Origin: Asaia bogorensis
GTDB taxonomy: Bacteria > Pseudomonadota > Alphaproteobacteria > Acetobacterales > Acetobacteraceae
Assembly: GCA_945869965.1 (NCBI GenBank)
Contig: CAMBRC010000043.1
Span: 1 to 35,278 of the forward strand
Direction: 5' to 3'
DNA length: 35,278 bases
Shown: piece by piece, positions 8,488 through 17,067 of the stretch
Layout of the letters: each line of letters begins with the position of its first letter
Numbering within the stretch: the stretch's first letter is position 1
Notes under the pieces: model-generated
What the model was told of the DNA's origin: nothing
Databases searched by the model: none
The model's input: the letters and a program-made list of their open reading frames with translations, nothing else
Position numbers and translations under genes: made by a program

Positions 8488-8680
8488 CTTCTTTTTGTGA
8501 ACAAAAAGAAGCAAAAAAACTTTATCCATTTGTGCAGGGCGAAGAGGTCAATGCCGGATGGGCTGCGTTGGTCGTTCGCTCGGCTCGGGATGACGGAACT
8601 CAATAGATGAGAAAGAAGCGTGGATCCTTCGCTTCGCTCAGGACAAGGTTTTTTTGCTTCTTTTTGTTCACAAAAAGAAG
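8488..8680. repeat. Composite repeat B between livM and livG
   Basis: Left arm 8488-8511 is the same 11-bp inverted repeat as in composite A, followed by an A-tract and CTTTATCCATT. The right arm palindrome is at 8657-8680, in opposite orientation and preceded by a T-tract. Between them are a palindromic stretch near 8575-8595 (GTTCGCTCGGCTCGGGATGA) and the REP-like core at 8621-8645. It interrupts an otherwise overlapping operon. Confidence 0.85.
8621..8645. repeat. REP-like palindrome inside composite B
   Basis: TGGATCCTTCGCTTCGCTCA followed by GGAC, nearly the same as 6878-6902 in composite A. Confidence 0.7.
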
Positions 8681-8698
8681 ACTTCACGTGCCGCGCGC

Positions 8699-10027
8699 TC
8701 ATACCACGATCCCTCGGGCCTTGGCGTCTTCGATCAGGGCATTCCAGCGCAGGCGGAAGCCTTGGCTGGCCCAGCGCAGCCAGAAGCTGCCGCCCAGCAG
8801 CAGCAGGCCGGCGATGATCCAGGGCGGCGCGGTCAGCGGCATCACGGCGTGGCCGAACAGCACGATGCGTTTGCCTTGGGCGGTGCCGATGGTGACCAGG
8901 GAGGTGAGTTCGACCAGGCTGATGAAGCCGATGACGGCGACGATGGCGGGGACCAGGACGGTGATGTATGGCACAACCAATTCGCCGAGCCGGCCGAGAC
9001 GGACGATTGGCCGATGCACTGAGATGAGGCCCATCAGGCCGCCCGGTGCGAACATCACCATGGCGATGAACAGCACGCCGACATAGAGCAGCCAGGCGTT
9101 GGACAGCAGGCTGACGCCGCTTTGCAGCAGCACGACCAGGATGGTGCCGAGGACGGGGCCGAAGAAGTGGCCGGCGCCGCCGATATAGGTGGAGAGCAGG
9201 GCGGTGGAGGATTTCACCGCGGCGACGGTGTCGAAGGTGATGATTTCGTAGACCATGGCGTATAGCCCGCCGCCGATGCCGGCAAAGAAGCCGGACAGGG
9301 CGTATTGGTAGAAGCGGACCATGCGGGGGTCGTAGCCGACGAACTGGGCGCGCTCGAAATTGTCGCGGGTGGCGTTGGCCATGCGGCCGAGCGGGGTTTG
9401 GGTTTGCAGGCGCATCAGCACGATGGCGATGAGCAGCCAGGCGGCGACGAGGTAATAGAGCTGGAGCGGCTTGGCGTAGGTGATGCCGAACAGGCTGGTG
9501 TCGATGACGCGATCGGTGGTGATGCCGCCTTCGCCGCCGAAGAAGCCGATGAACATGAGGGCGGCGGCGGCGACCATTTCGCCCAGGCCCATGGTGATCA
9601 TGGCGAAGGCGGTGGCGCGTTGCTTGGTGGCGAGCCAGCCGAGGACGATGCCGAAGGCCAGGCCGCCGACGCCGCCGGCCAGGGGGACGAGTTCGCTGGG
9701 CATCCAGAAGCCGCCGGCCTTGACGGCGTTCAGCGCGTGGGCGGTGACGTATCCGCCGAGGCCGAAGAGCACGGCGTGGCCGAAGCTGAGCAGGCCGGCC
9801 TGACCCATCAGCATGTTGAACGACAGCGAGAAGATCGTCATCAGCCCGATTTCGCTGAGCAGGACGATCATGAAGCTGGAATGCCGGCCGGTGGTCCAGT
9901 TGAAGAAGAACCATGGCAGGGCCAGGACAAGCAGGGCGGCAACCAGCCAGATCCACAATTGGCGGGTGGCGGCGGCCCGGTCGTACCGGCGGGCGTCCTC
10001 GGCGCGGGTTTGTGCCTGCGTGCTCAT
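8699..10027 (-). CDS. livM: Branched-chain amino acid-type ABC importer, permease LivM
   Basis: The 442-residue integral membrane protein has many hydrophobic segments; the conserved LivM core includes NMLMGQAGLLSFGHAVLFGL near residues 70-90 and the GP.LGT loop (GHFFGPVLGTILVV) near 290. After the core, which ends around MVMFAPGGLMGL, it has a C-terminal extension of about 100 residues with two further strongly hydrophobic stretches (VVPYITVLVPAIVAVIGFIS and PPWIIAGLLLLGGSFWL) and a charged tail. With LivH it forms the transmembrane channel of the importer. Start overlaps the livH stop as ATGA, implying translational coupling. Confidence 0.92.
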   Translation of the reverse strand: MSTQAQTRAEDARRYDRAAATRQLWIWLVAALLVLALPWFFFNWTTGRHSSFMIVLLSEIGLMTIFSLSFNMLMGQAGLLSFGHAVLFGLGGYVTAHALNAVKAGGFWMPSELVPLAGGVGGLAFGIVLGWLATKQRATAFAMITMGLGEMVAAAALMFIGFFGGEGGITTDRVIDTSLFGITYAKPLQLYYLVAAWLLIAIVLMRLQTQTPLGRMANATRDNFERAQFVGYDPRMVRFYQYALSGFFAGIGGGLYAMVYEIITFDTVAAVKSSTALLSTYIGGAGHFFGPVLGTILVVLLQSGVSLLSNAWLLYVGVLFIAMVMFAPGGLMGLISVHRPIVRLGRLGELVVPYITVLVPAIVAVIGFISLVELTSLVTIGTAQGKRIVLFGHAVMPLTAPPWIIAGLLLLGGSFWLRWASQGFRLRWNALIEDAKARGIVV

Positions 10028-10971
10028 GTGTCGCGCGTTCCCATCAGCCCGCGTGGTTTGAAGATCAGGATCAGCACCAACAGAAGATATGGCAGCAAGG
10101 CACTGATCCGCGGGAGGGTCACGTTCAGGACTTCGGCGAACGGGGTGGTTGGGGTGACGATGATGCCGACGAGTTCGAGCGCGTCCGAGATCGAGTAATC
10201 AAGCACCACGGCGAAGGTCTGGATCAGGCCCATCAGAAGGGAGGCGATGAAGCAGCCGGTCAGCGAGCCGAGCCCGCCGAAGACGACGACGACAAAGACG
10301 ATCGGGCCCATGGAGAAGGCCATGGCCGGTTCGGTCACGCGGTAATTGCCGCCGATCACGCCGGCGAGGCCAGCCAGCGCGGTGCCGCAGGCGAAGACCA
10401 GGGTGAAGACGCGCGGGACGTTGTGTCCGAGGGCGCCGGCCATGTCGGGATGGGTCAGGGCGGCCTGGATGACGAGGCCGACGCGGGTGCGGGTGAGGGC
10501 GAGCCAGATCGAGAGGAACATCAGGCCGGACATCAGCAGCATGAAGGCGCGGTAGGCGGGGAAGTTCGTGCCGTAGACGGTGAAGAGCGGGAAATCGAGG
10601 CCGGCGGGGATGCGGTATGGCACCGGGACCAGGCCCCAGGTCATCTGCACGACTTTCTCGATGATCAGGGCGAGGCCGAAGGTGAAGAGCAGCTCGGCGA
10701 TGTGGCCGTTCTTGTGCACCCGGCGCAGGCCGTACATCTCGATGGCCGCACCGATCAGGCCGCAGAGGATGGGTGCTAGAATCAGGGCGGGCCAGAAGCC
10801 GACATAGATGCTGGCGGTATAGGCGAAGTAGGCGCCGAGCATGTAGGCGCTGGCATGGGCGAAGTTCAGCACGCCCATCATGCTGAAGATCAGGGTCAGG
10901 CCGCTCGCCAGCATGAACAGCAGCATGCCGTAGACAAGGCCGTTCAGCAGCGAGACAATAAACAATTCCAT
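10024..10971 (-). CDS. livH: Branched-chain amino acid-type ABC importer, permease LivH
   Basis: A 315-residue inner-membrane permease of normal LivH length. The N-terminus LLNGLVYGMLLFMLASGLTL and MMGVLNFAHASAYMLGAY is the classic LivH signature; VFGGLGSLTGCFIASLLMG near residue 230 is the cytoplasmic coupling loop contacting the ATPases. About eight hydrophobic helices are evident. The gene lies between livJ and livM and overlaps livM by four bases. It is separated from livJ by 111 bases containing G+C-rich potential hairpins, an arrangement often used to keep the binding protein more abundant than the permeases. Confidence 0.93.
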   Translation of the reverse strand: MELFIVSLLNGLVYGMLLFMLASGLTLIFSMMGVLNFAHASAYMLGAYFAYTASIYVGFWPALILAPILCGLIGAAIEMYGLRRVHKNGHIAELLFTFGLALIIEKVVQMTWGLVPVPYRIPAGLDFPLFTVYGTNFPAYRAFMLLMSGLMFLSIWLALTRTRVGLVIQAALTHPDMAGALGHNVPRVFTLVFACGTALAGLAGVIGGNYRVTEPAMAFSMGPIVFVVVVFGGLGSLTGCFIASLLMGLIQTFAVVLDYSISDALELVGIIVTPTTPFAEVLNVTLPRISALLPYLLLVLILIFKPRGLMGTRDT

Positions 10972-11082
10972 TGGTGGGCAATCCCGGATGGCGACGACAC
11001 AGGTTCGGCATTGCTGCCGCCCACGGAGAGCCCCACTGGGACCCCCGCGAGCGGCAACGTTGCCGTTACCGATTGGCCTGGT

Positions 11083-12330
11083 TCAGCTCGGCCGCTTCAT
11101 CTTGCAGGTGTTCGGCTGGTCGAGATCGGAGGCCGGAATGACCTTTTCAACCACCCAGCCGAGGCCGGTGCCTTCGGCGTCGTACTTGGCGCCCTTCTTG
11201 AAGGCGCCGACGTAATACGTTTGGACGATCTGGTGATCTTCCTTGCGCATGGTCGTCTCGTATCCCAGGACGTCCTTGATCTTCAGGCCTTCCATGGCGA
11301 AGGCGATCTTGGTCGGATCAAGGGAGTTCGCCTTGATGATGCCGGCCTGGACCGACTCGAACAGGAGGCGAAGGGCGGCACCGTAGAAGTCGAAGTTGTT
11401 CTTTTCGCGGAAGGCCTTGGTCCAGGCTTCGGCTTCGGCGTTCTTGATGTCCGGCGCGTGGTTCTCGCTGAACGCCATGATGGAGCGGACCTTGCCGTCA
11501 CCGGCCGGGCCGATGGCGGTGGCGCCGCCGCCGAGATGGGCATAGAGCGTGTAGTAGGCCAGATCGATGCCGGCATCCATGCCCGCCTTGATCAGCAGGG
11601 TCATGTCCGGACCCCAGTTGCCAGTGATCAGCGCCTGGGCGCCGCTCGCCTTGATCTTGGTGATGTACGGCGAGAAGTCCTGGACCTTGCCGAGCGGGAT
11701 CAGTTCGTCGCCGACCACCTGGACGTCCGGGCGGACCTTGGCGAGGAAGGCCTTCACGTCGCGCTGGACGGACTGGCCGAACAGGTAGTCCTGGTTCAGC
11801 AGGTAGACCTTGGTGACGTTGGCGGGCAGAGCGCGCGCCATGACCTCGGCCTTCATGCCGACATGGGCGTCATAGCGGAAGTGCCAGAAGCTGCACTTGT
11901 CGTTGGTGAGCTCAGGGGCGACCGCGCCGCAGTTCACGTAGATGATGCGGTTCTCGGGGTTGCGGGCGTTGTGCTTTTCCACGCCTTCGATCAGGGCGGC
12001 GGCGATGTTGGAGCCGCTGCACTGCATGATGAAGGGGATGTTCTGGTCGGTGGCGCGCTTGAGGGCGATCAGGGCGTCCGACGGCTGGGACTTGTTGTCG
12101 AAGGGGACCAGCTCGAACTTGCGGCCGAGGGCGCCGCCGCGGGCGTTGATGTAGTCGATCATGTAGTTGAACTGCTTGAGGTTCTGGTCGCCGACCTGGG
12201 CGAACGGACCCGAGAGCGGATCAGTGTACATGATCTTGATGGTCTCTTGCGCCTGGGCGGGTGCCACAGGCATGGCCAGCGCCATGATGCCGGCCGCAGC
12301 GGCTGATAGGATCGTCCTGGCGAAACGCAT
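11083..12330 (-). CDS. livJ: Branched-chain amino acid-type ABC importer, periplasmic binding protein
   Basis: The 415-residue protein begins with a Sec signal peptide (MRFARTILSAAAAGIMALAM, cleavage after APAQAQ) and then ETIKIMYTDPLSGPFAQVGD, the start of a type I periplasmic binding fold (Peripla_BP_6, LivJ/AmiC-like). FGQSVQRDVKAF and SGAQALITGNWGPD fit the two lobes. It heads the minus-strand importer operon; AGGGAGG lies 7 bases before the ATG. The family also covers receptors for amides, aromatic acids and urea, so the ligand is not certain; neighbouring oxygenase and amidase genes leave a non-amino-acid ligand open. Confidence 0.9.
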   Translation of the reverse strand: MRFARTILSAAAAGIMALAMPVAPAQAQETIKIMYTDPLSGPFAQVGDQNLKQFNYMIDYINARGGALGRKFELVPFDNKSQPSDALIALKRATDQNIPFIMQCSGSNIAAALIEGVEKHNARNPENRIIYVNCGAVAPELTNDKCSFWHFRYDAHVGMKAEVMARALPANVTKVYLLNQDYLFGQSVQRDVKAFLAKVRPDVQVVGDELIPLGKVQDFSPYITKIKASGAQALITGNWGPDMTLLIKAGMDAGIDLAYYTLYAHLGGGATAIGPAGDGKVRSIMAFSENHAPDIKNAEAEAWTKAFREKNNFDFYGAALRLLFESVQAGIIKANSLDPTKIAFAMEGLKIKDVLGYETTMRKEDHQIVQTYYVGAFKKGAKYDAEGTGLGWVVEKVIPASDLDQPNTCKMKRPS

Positions 12331-12547
12331 CTATGTCCTCCCTGATCGCCCGGACCCTTGCGGCCCGTGGCTTGATTGCCGGCGGAATGTGCCGTGCACG
12401 TCGCGCCGGAGCAATGGGAAAAACCTCGGTTGGCGGCACTATTTTGCTCTGAGGCTGGGCATTTGCGGCTTGATGTTGCGCTTGACGACCTGTTGGCTGC
12501 ATGAAAATGAGGCGGACCGGCTGGGTTCGCCGCGCGGAGGGGCTTTG

Positions 12548-13795
12548 ATGGATGTGGTGGTCATCGGGGCGGGGATCGGCGGGTTGACGCTTGCACTCAG
12601 TCTGCACCAGGCGGGGATTGGGTGCCGGGTCTATGAGAGTGTCGAGGCGCTGGCGCCGGTGGGGGTGGGGATCAACCTGTTGCCGCATGCGGTGCGGGAG
12701 TTGAGCGAGCTTGGGTTGCAGGCGCGCCTGGCGGCGGTGGCGATTCCGACGGCGGCTTTGGCGTATCACTCGCGGCATGGGCAGTTGATCTGGCGTGAGC
12801 CGCGCGGGGTGGCGGCGGGGTATCGCTGGCCGCAATTCTCGATCCATCGCGGGGTGTTGCAGATGACCCTGTTGGATGCGGTGCGGGAGCGGCTGGGAGA
12901 CGGGGCGGTGTGTCTCGGGCATCGGCTGGTGGGGGTGGAGCAGGACGGGGATGGGGCGGTGGCGCGGTTTGCTTCTGGTGCTGCGGCGCGGGGCGCGGTG
13001 GTGGTGGGGGCGGATGGCATCCACTCGGCGCTGCGGGCGCAGTTCGTGCCGGGCGAGGGGGCGCCGATCTGGAACGGGGCAATCCTGTGGCGCGGGACGA
13101 CGGAGGCGGCGCCGTTCCTGGGGGGACGGACGATGATCATGGCGGGGCATGAGTTTCAGAAATTCGTCGCCTATCCGATTTCGGCGGAGGCGGATGCGCG
13201 GGGGCGGTCGTTGGTGAACTGGATCGCGGAGAAGAAGTTTTCGCCGGATCATGCGTGGCGGCGGGAGGATTGGAACCGGGCGGCGGATGTCGGGGAGTTC
13301 CTGCCGGATTTCGAAACGTGGCGGTTCGATTGGCTGGATGTGCCGGGGCTGATCCGGGGGGCCTCGCGGGTTTACGAGTACCCGATGGTGGATCGCGATC
13401 CCCTGCCCCGCTGGACGCAGGGGCGGGCGACGTTGCTGGGGGATGCGGCGCATCCGATGTACCCGATCGGCAGCAATGGGGCGTCGCAGGGAGTTCTGGA
13501 TGCGCGGGTGTTGACGCGGGAGTTGCTGGCGCACGGGCTCGGGCCGGCGGCCTTGGCGGCGTACGAGGCGGAGCGGCGGCCGGCAACGTCGAAAATCGTG
13601 CTGGCTAATCGGGGGAATGGGCCGGAGCAGGTGATGCAGATGGTCCATGAGCGGGCGCCGGATCGGTTTGGGCGGATCGAGGACGTGTTGAGTGCGGGGG
13701 AACTCGAGGGGGCTGCGGCGGGGTATAGGCGGCTGGCGGGGTTTGATGTTGGGGCGTTGAACGAGAGGGCGGCGATAGTGCGGGTGGCGCGTTAG
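12548..13795 (+). CDS. FAD-dependent monooxygenase (PhzS/salicylate hydroxylase-like)
   Basis: A 415-residue single-component flavoprotein hydroxylase. It shows the dinucleotide fold GAGIGG (residues 7-12), an Arg-containing helix after it, the DG motif in VVGADGIHSALR and the GD motif in LLGDAAHPMYPIGSNGASQ near residue 300, all hallmarks of group A aromatic monooxygenases using NAD(P)H, FAD and O2. The frame is open well upstream; the ATG at 12548 is chosen because the fold starts there and GGAGGGG precedes it. It is transcribed divergently from livJ (217 bases between), so it may share regulation with the importer, but the substrate is unknown. Confidence 0.9.
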   Translation: MDVVVIGAGIGGLTLALSLHQAGIGCRVYESVEALAPVGVGINLLPHAVRELSELGLQARLAAVAIPTAALAYHSRHGQLIWREPRGVAAGYRWPQFSIHRGVLQMTLLDAVRERLGDGAVCLGHRLVGVEQDGDGAVARFASGAAARGAVVVGADGIHSALRAQFVPGEGAPIWNGAILWRGTTEAAPFLGGRTMIMAGHEFQKFVAYPISAEADARGRSLVNWIAEKKFSPDHAWRREDWNRAADVGEFLPDFETWRFDWLDVPGLIRGASRVYEYPMVDRDPLPRWTQGRATLLGDAAHPMYPIGSNGASQGVLDARVLTRELLAHGLGPAALAAYEAERRPATSKIVLANRGNGPEQVMQMVHERAPDRFGRIEDVLSAGELEGAAAGYRRLAGFDVGALNERAAIVRVAR

Positions 13796-13800
13796 GAGCG

Positions 13801-14604
13801 TCACTTACAGGCAGCTTCCTCAACGAAGAGCCAGGCCCGCCGGGAGCCTTGCTTGAAGCAACCCTTGTTCCACTCGCCCTCGTAGATTTGCAAGGTGCGG
13901 CCGTCTCTGAGCGTTCCGATGCCGTGTGGCAGGTCGTTGTCGTACTCGCCCTCGTAGCGGCTGCCATTGGGCCAGGTGTAGAGCGCCTTGCCGTGGCGCT
14001 TGCCGTTTTCCCAGTCGCCTTCGTAGCGGTTGCCGTTTGGGAACGTCAGGATGCCCCTGCCGTGCCGAAGGTCATTGCGGAATTCGCCCTCGTAGCGGTT
14101 GCCGCTTGGCGTGGTTTGCATGCCCATGCCGTGCATTCGGCCCTCGCGAAACGCGCCTTCGTAGCGGACGCCGTTCGCCAAGGCCAGGACGCCCGGTCCA
14201 TGAAACTTGTTATCGCGGTATTCGCCCGTGTGCTCGGAGCCGTCGCGCCACCGGTAGGTCCCTTGGCCGTGCATGAGGTTGTTCCGCCACGCCCCCGCAT
14301 ACTGGTCACCGCTGGGGAAGGCGAAGGTGCCGGCTCCATGCCGCATACCGCGACTCAGGGTTCCTTCGTAGCGATAGCTCTTCTCGGCGAGGCGGCCTTG
14401 AAGCGTCGCCGCGCCTTCTGCAATGCCGTTGGGGCAGGCTCCGCTCCAGGTCGGGACATGCGGCTCGTGCACCCATGGCGTGATGACGAGACATCCAAGA
14501 TCCGTCGCTGTGTAGGCGGGAGTGCCGCCGGCCAGTGGCGGTGGCTGGGCGCACACGACGCCGGCTGCCAGCAACACCGCGCCCACGGTCAGACCACGCA
14601 GCAT
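13801..14604 (-). CDS. Exported MORN-repeat protein
   Basis: A 267-residue protein with a signal peptide (MLRGLTVGAVLLAAGVVCAQ) and at least seven tandem MORN repeats of about 23 residues from near residue 75 on, each like YEGEFRNDLRHGRGILTFPN, plus a final partial YEGEWNKG. A Cys-containing N-terminal stretch (GCLVITPW) precedes the repeats and a basic tail follows. MORN repeats form extended beta-hairpin solenoids that bind lipids or proteins; an exported form suggests a cell-envelope role. The ATG at 14604 was preferred to the TTG at 14649, which would bury the signal peptide. Its stop is 5 bases from that of the convergent monooxygenase gene. Confidence 0.85.
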   Translation of the reverse strand: MLRGLTVGAVLLAAGVVCAQPPPLAGGTPAYTATDLGCLVITPWVHEPHVPTWSGACPNGIAEGAATLQGRLAEKSYRYEGTLSRGMRHGAGTFAFPSGDQYAGAWRNNLMHGQGTYRWRDGSEHTGEYRDNKFHGPGVLALANGVRYEGAFREGRMHGMGMQTTPSGNRYEGEFRNDLRHGRGILTFPNGNRYEGDWENGKRHGKALYTWPNGSRYEGEYDNDLPHGIGTLRDGRTLQIYEGEWNKGCFKQGSRRAWLFVEEAACK

Positions 14605-14656
14605 CGCGGGTGCCGGCCCGATTGCCAGGCGCGCGCCGTGAGGTCGCAAGGCTGTC

Positions 14657-15652
14657 TCAGTATTCCAGGAACATCCGCTCGATCTCCGTGGGATCGCTGG
14701 TTTTCGTCAATGCCAGCGCCAGAAGCAGGCGGGCTTTTTGCGGCGTCAGGTTGTCGGTGATCAGGAAGCCGGCTTCGCGCAGGCGTTTGCCTTTAAACAT
14801 GCGGCCGCTGCCGGCGCGGGTGCATTGCATGACGATGACGCCAGCGGCGTGGGCTTTTTCGAGGGCGATGAAGTCGCCGGGGCCGGCGAAGCCTGGGGCG
14901 AAGCCGGCGGAGATGATGCCTTTGGCGCCGGCGGCGGTGAAGGCGCGCACGGCGGTACCGTCGGCGCCGGTGTAGGAATAGGCGATGTCGACGCGGGGGA
15001 GTGCGTCGAGCGTGCGGATGTCGAACTCAGTGTTCGGCGCGGTGCGGCGGATCGGCTTGCGGTAGAAGGCGATGGCGTCACCGTCGGCATGTCCCAACAC
15101 GCCGAAATCGGCGCTGCGAAACGTCTGCATGCGCAGGGTGGAGGTTTTGGTGACGTCGCGGGCGGCATGGATTTCGTCGTTCAGCAGGGTCATGACGCCC
15201 ATGCCGCGCGCTTGCGGGGAGGCTGCGACGCGGACGGCGTTGACCAGGTTGAGGCCGGCATCGGTGGAGAGCGCACTGGCCGGGCGTTGGGAGCCGACGA
15301 CGACGATGGGGATGGATACTTTCGCCGTCAGGTTAAGGAAGTAAGCGGTTTCTTCCAGGCTGGCGGTGCCGTGGCCGATGACAATGCCGGCGAGGTCCGG
15401 GTGGTCGGCGACGAGTTTGTCGCAGAGGCCGACGAGGGCTTTCCACTCGGGATAGTAGACGTTGGGGCTGGGGACGGCCTTGAAGTCGATGGGGATGACA
15501 TCGGCGGCGATGGCGGCTTCGGGAAATTTGGCGAGGATTTCGTTGGCCTGGAGCATCACGCCGTTGGCGCCGTAATCCAGCAGTTCGAGGTTGGTGGCGC
15601 CGATCGAGGCGATGGTGCCGCCGGTGCCGATGAAGGCGACTTTGGGTTTCAT
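14657..15652 (-). CDS. Asparaginase-like amidohydrolase with altered catalytic motif
   Basis: The 331-residue protein has the asparaginase/glutaminase fold: TGGTIAS at residues 10-16 (nucleophile Thr13), the second-site block GHGTASLEETAYF at 93-105, and ARDVTKT at 164-170 (Lys169). In bacterial type II asparaginases the second block is HGTDTMEET with an Asp in the catalytic triad; here Ala97 stands at that place and Ser98 follows. It is therefore a family member whose activity on asparagine is doubtful; hydrolysis of another amide or a structural role are alternatives. Its ATG overlaps the amidase stop (ATGA), so it is the third gene of a coupled operon. No signal peptide is seen. Confidence 0.88.
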   Translation of the reverse strand: MKPKVAFIGTGGTIASIGATNLELLDYGANGVMLQANEILAKFPEAAIAADVIPIDFKAVPSPNVYYPEWKALVGLCDKLVADHPDLAGIVIGHGTASLEETAYFLNLTAKVSIPIVVVGSQRPASALSTDAGLNLVNAVRVAASPQARGMGVMTLLNDEIHAARDVTKTSTLRMQTFRSADFGVLGHADGDAIAFYRKPIRRTAPNTEFDIRTLDALPRVDIAYSYTGADGTAVRAFTAAGAKGIISAGFAPGFAGPGDFIALEKAHAAGVIVMQCTRAGSGRMFKGKRLREAGFLITDNLTPQKARLLLALALTKTSDPTEIERMFLEY

Positions 15653-17067
15653 CCGGTGACTTTCGGGCGGCGGGCGTGCCAATCCGTGTCGCGCTGATAG
15701 GCGTCGGCGACGCGGAACAGGCGGGCTTCGGAGAACGGGCGAGCGGCGAGTTGCAGGCCGATAGGCAGGCCGTTGGGATCGAAGCCGCAGGGCTGACTGG
15801 TGCTGGGCAGGCCGAGATAGTTGAACGGGCGGGTGTTGACGGAGACGGCGAGAAATTTGTTTTCGGTGCCGGGCGGGCCGTGGTCAATGTCGGTTTCGGC
15901 CAGGGTCGGCAACAGGGTGGGGATGGTGGGGGAGGCGAGGACGTCGATCTTGGAGAAAACGTCCTTGGTGAACTGCTTCAGCACCGGGCCGCGCTGGGCC
16001 AGGGCTTCGACGTAGTAGGCGCCGGGGATGGCATAGCCGGGGTAGATGCGGCCGGAGAGGTGCTGGGCATACGATTGGGATTGTTCGCGCATCCAGTTGG
16101 CGTGGATGGTGGCGGATTCGACGCGGGACATGACGCCGACATAGGCGGTGATGGCGTCCATCAGCGGCAGCTCGATCGGCACGATGGTGGCGCCGCGGGC
16201 GCGCAGGACCTCCATCGCGGCGTCGAAGGCGGCGCGGATTTCGGGGGCGGCAGTGTCGAAGAAGTAGTTCTCCGGCACGCCGATGCGCTGGCCGCGCAAA
16301 TCGCCGTCGCAGGCGCCTTCGTAGTCGGGCACGCGTTCGCGGGCGCTGGTGGGGTCTTTCGCGTCGTGGCCGGCGATGATGCCGAGGATGCGGGCGCAGT
16401 CGACAGCCGAGCGCGCGAGCGGGCCAACGTTGTCGGCGGAGAAGGAGAGCGGCATCACGCCGTAGCGCGAGACGCGGGTCTGGGTCGGCTTGAGGCCGGT
16501 AACGCCGCAGGCCGAGGCGGGCAGGCGGATGGAGCCGCCGGTGTCCGAGCCGAGCGAGGCCGGGGTGACGCCGGCGGCGACCGCCGCGCCCGAACCGGAA
16601 GAGGAGCCGCCGGTGATGTAGGGCGGGTTCCATGGGTTGTGGCAGTCGCCGAAGGCGCGGTTGTGGCCGGTGGGGTTCTGGGCGAACTCGGCCATGTTGA
16701 GGCCGGCGAAGCTGAAGGCGCCCTCGTCGGCCAGGCGTTCGACGACAGTGCAGGTGTAGTCGGGCACGAAGTCGCGGCGGATGGCGGAGCCGCAGGTGCT
16801 GGGGCGTCCGGCTTGGTAGTACATGTCCTTGTGGGCGAGCGGGATGCCGAAGAGCTTGCCCTTGGCTTTTCCCGAGGCCATGGCTGCATCGGCGCCGAAA
16901 GCATCGCCGCGGGCACGGTCGCGGTCAACCCAGATGGTGGCGTTGAGGGTCGGGTTCACGGCGTCGAGGCGCTTGAGACAGGCTTCGAGCAGCTCGGTGG
17001 AGGTGATTTCGCGGGCGGCAATGGCGTCGGCGGCGGCAACCAGGCCGAGATCGGCGGTATCGCTCAT
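15649..17067 (-). CDS. Amidase-signature hydrolase (GatA/AtzE-like)
   Basis: The 472-residue enzyme has the amidase-signature Ser-cisSer-Lys apparatus: Lys80 in PLAHKDMYY, the Gly/Ser loop GGSSSGSGAAVAAG (153-166) holding the cis-Ser, and the nucleophile Ser179 in GSDTGGSIRLPA. It hydrolyses an amide, probably in the cytoplasm since no signal peptide is present. The start at 17067 overlaps the stop of the preceding small gene by ATGA and the stop overlaps the asparaginase-like start in the same way, so all three are made together. A small GatC/AtzG-like protein upstream suggests it functions as a two-subunit amidase. The frame is open far upstream, but that part is antisense to the GMC gene. 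Confidence 0.93.
   Translation of the reverse strand: MSDTADLGLVAAADAIAAREITSTELLEACLKRLDAVNPTLNATIWVDRDRARGDAFGADAAMASGKAKGKLFGIPLAHKDMYYQAGRPSTCGSAIRRDFVPDYTCTVVERLADEGAFSFAGLNMAEFAQNPTGHNRAFGDCHNPWNPPYITGGSSSGSGAAVAAGVTPASLGSDTGGSIRLPASACGVTGLKPTQTRVSRYGVMPLSFSADNVGPLARSAVDCARILGIIAGHDAKDPTSARERVPDYEGACDGDLRGQRIGVPENYFFDTAAPEIRAAFDAAMEVLRARGATIVPIELPLMDAITAYVGVMSRVESATIHANWMREQSQSYAQHLSGRIYPGYAIPGAYYVEALAQRGPVLKQFTKDVFSKIDVLASPTIPTLLPTLAETDIDHGPPGTENKFLAVSVNTRPFNYLGLPSTSQPCGFDPNGLPIGLQLAARPFSEARLFRVADAYQRDTDWHARRPKVTG

Noticed and set aside
9305-10198. Plus-strand frame opposite livM
   Set aside because: Composition (Asp/Glu/His/Gly/Gln-rich) is that of an antisense shadow; livM is unambiguous.
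12482-12510. TTGACG as -35 box of a promoter for the FAD monooxygenase
   Set aside because: No acceptable -10 box at the right distance.
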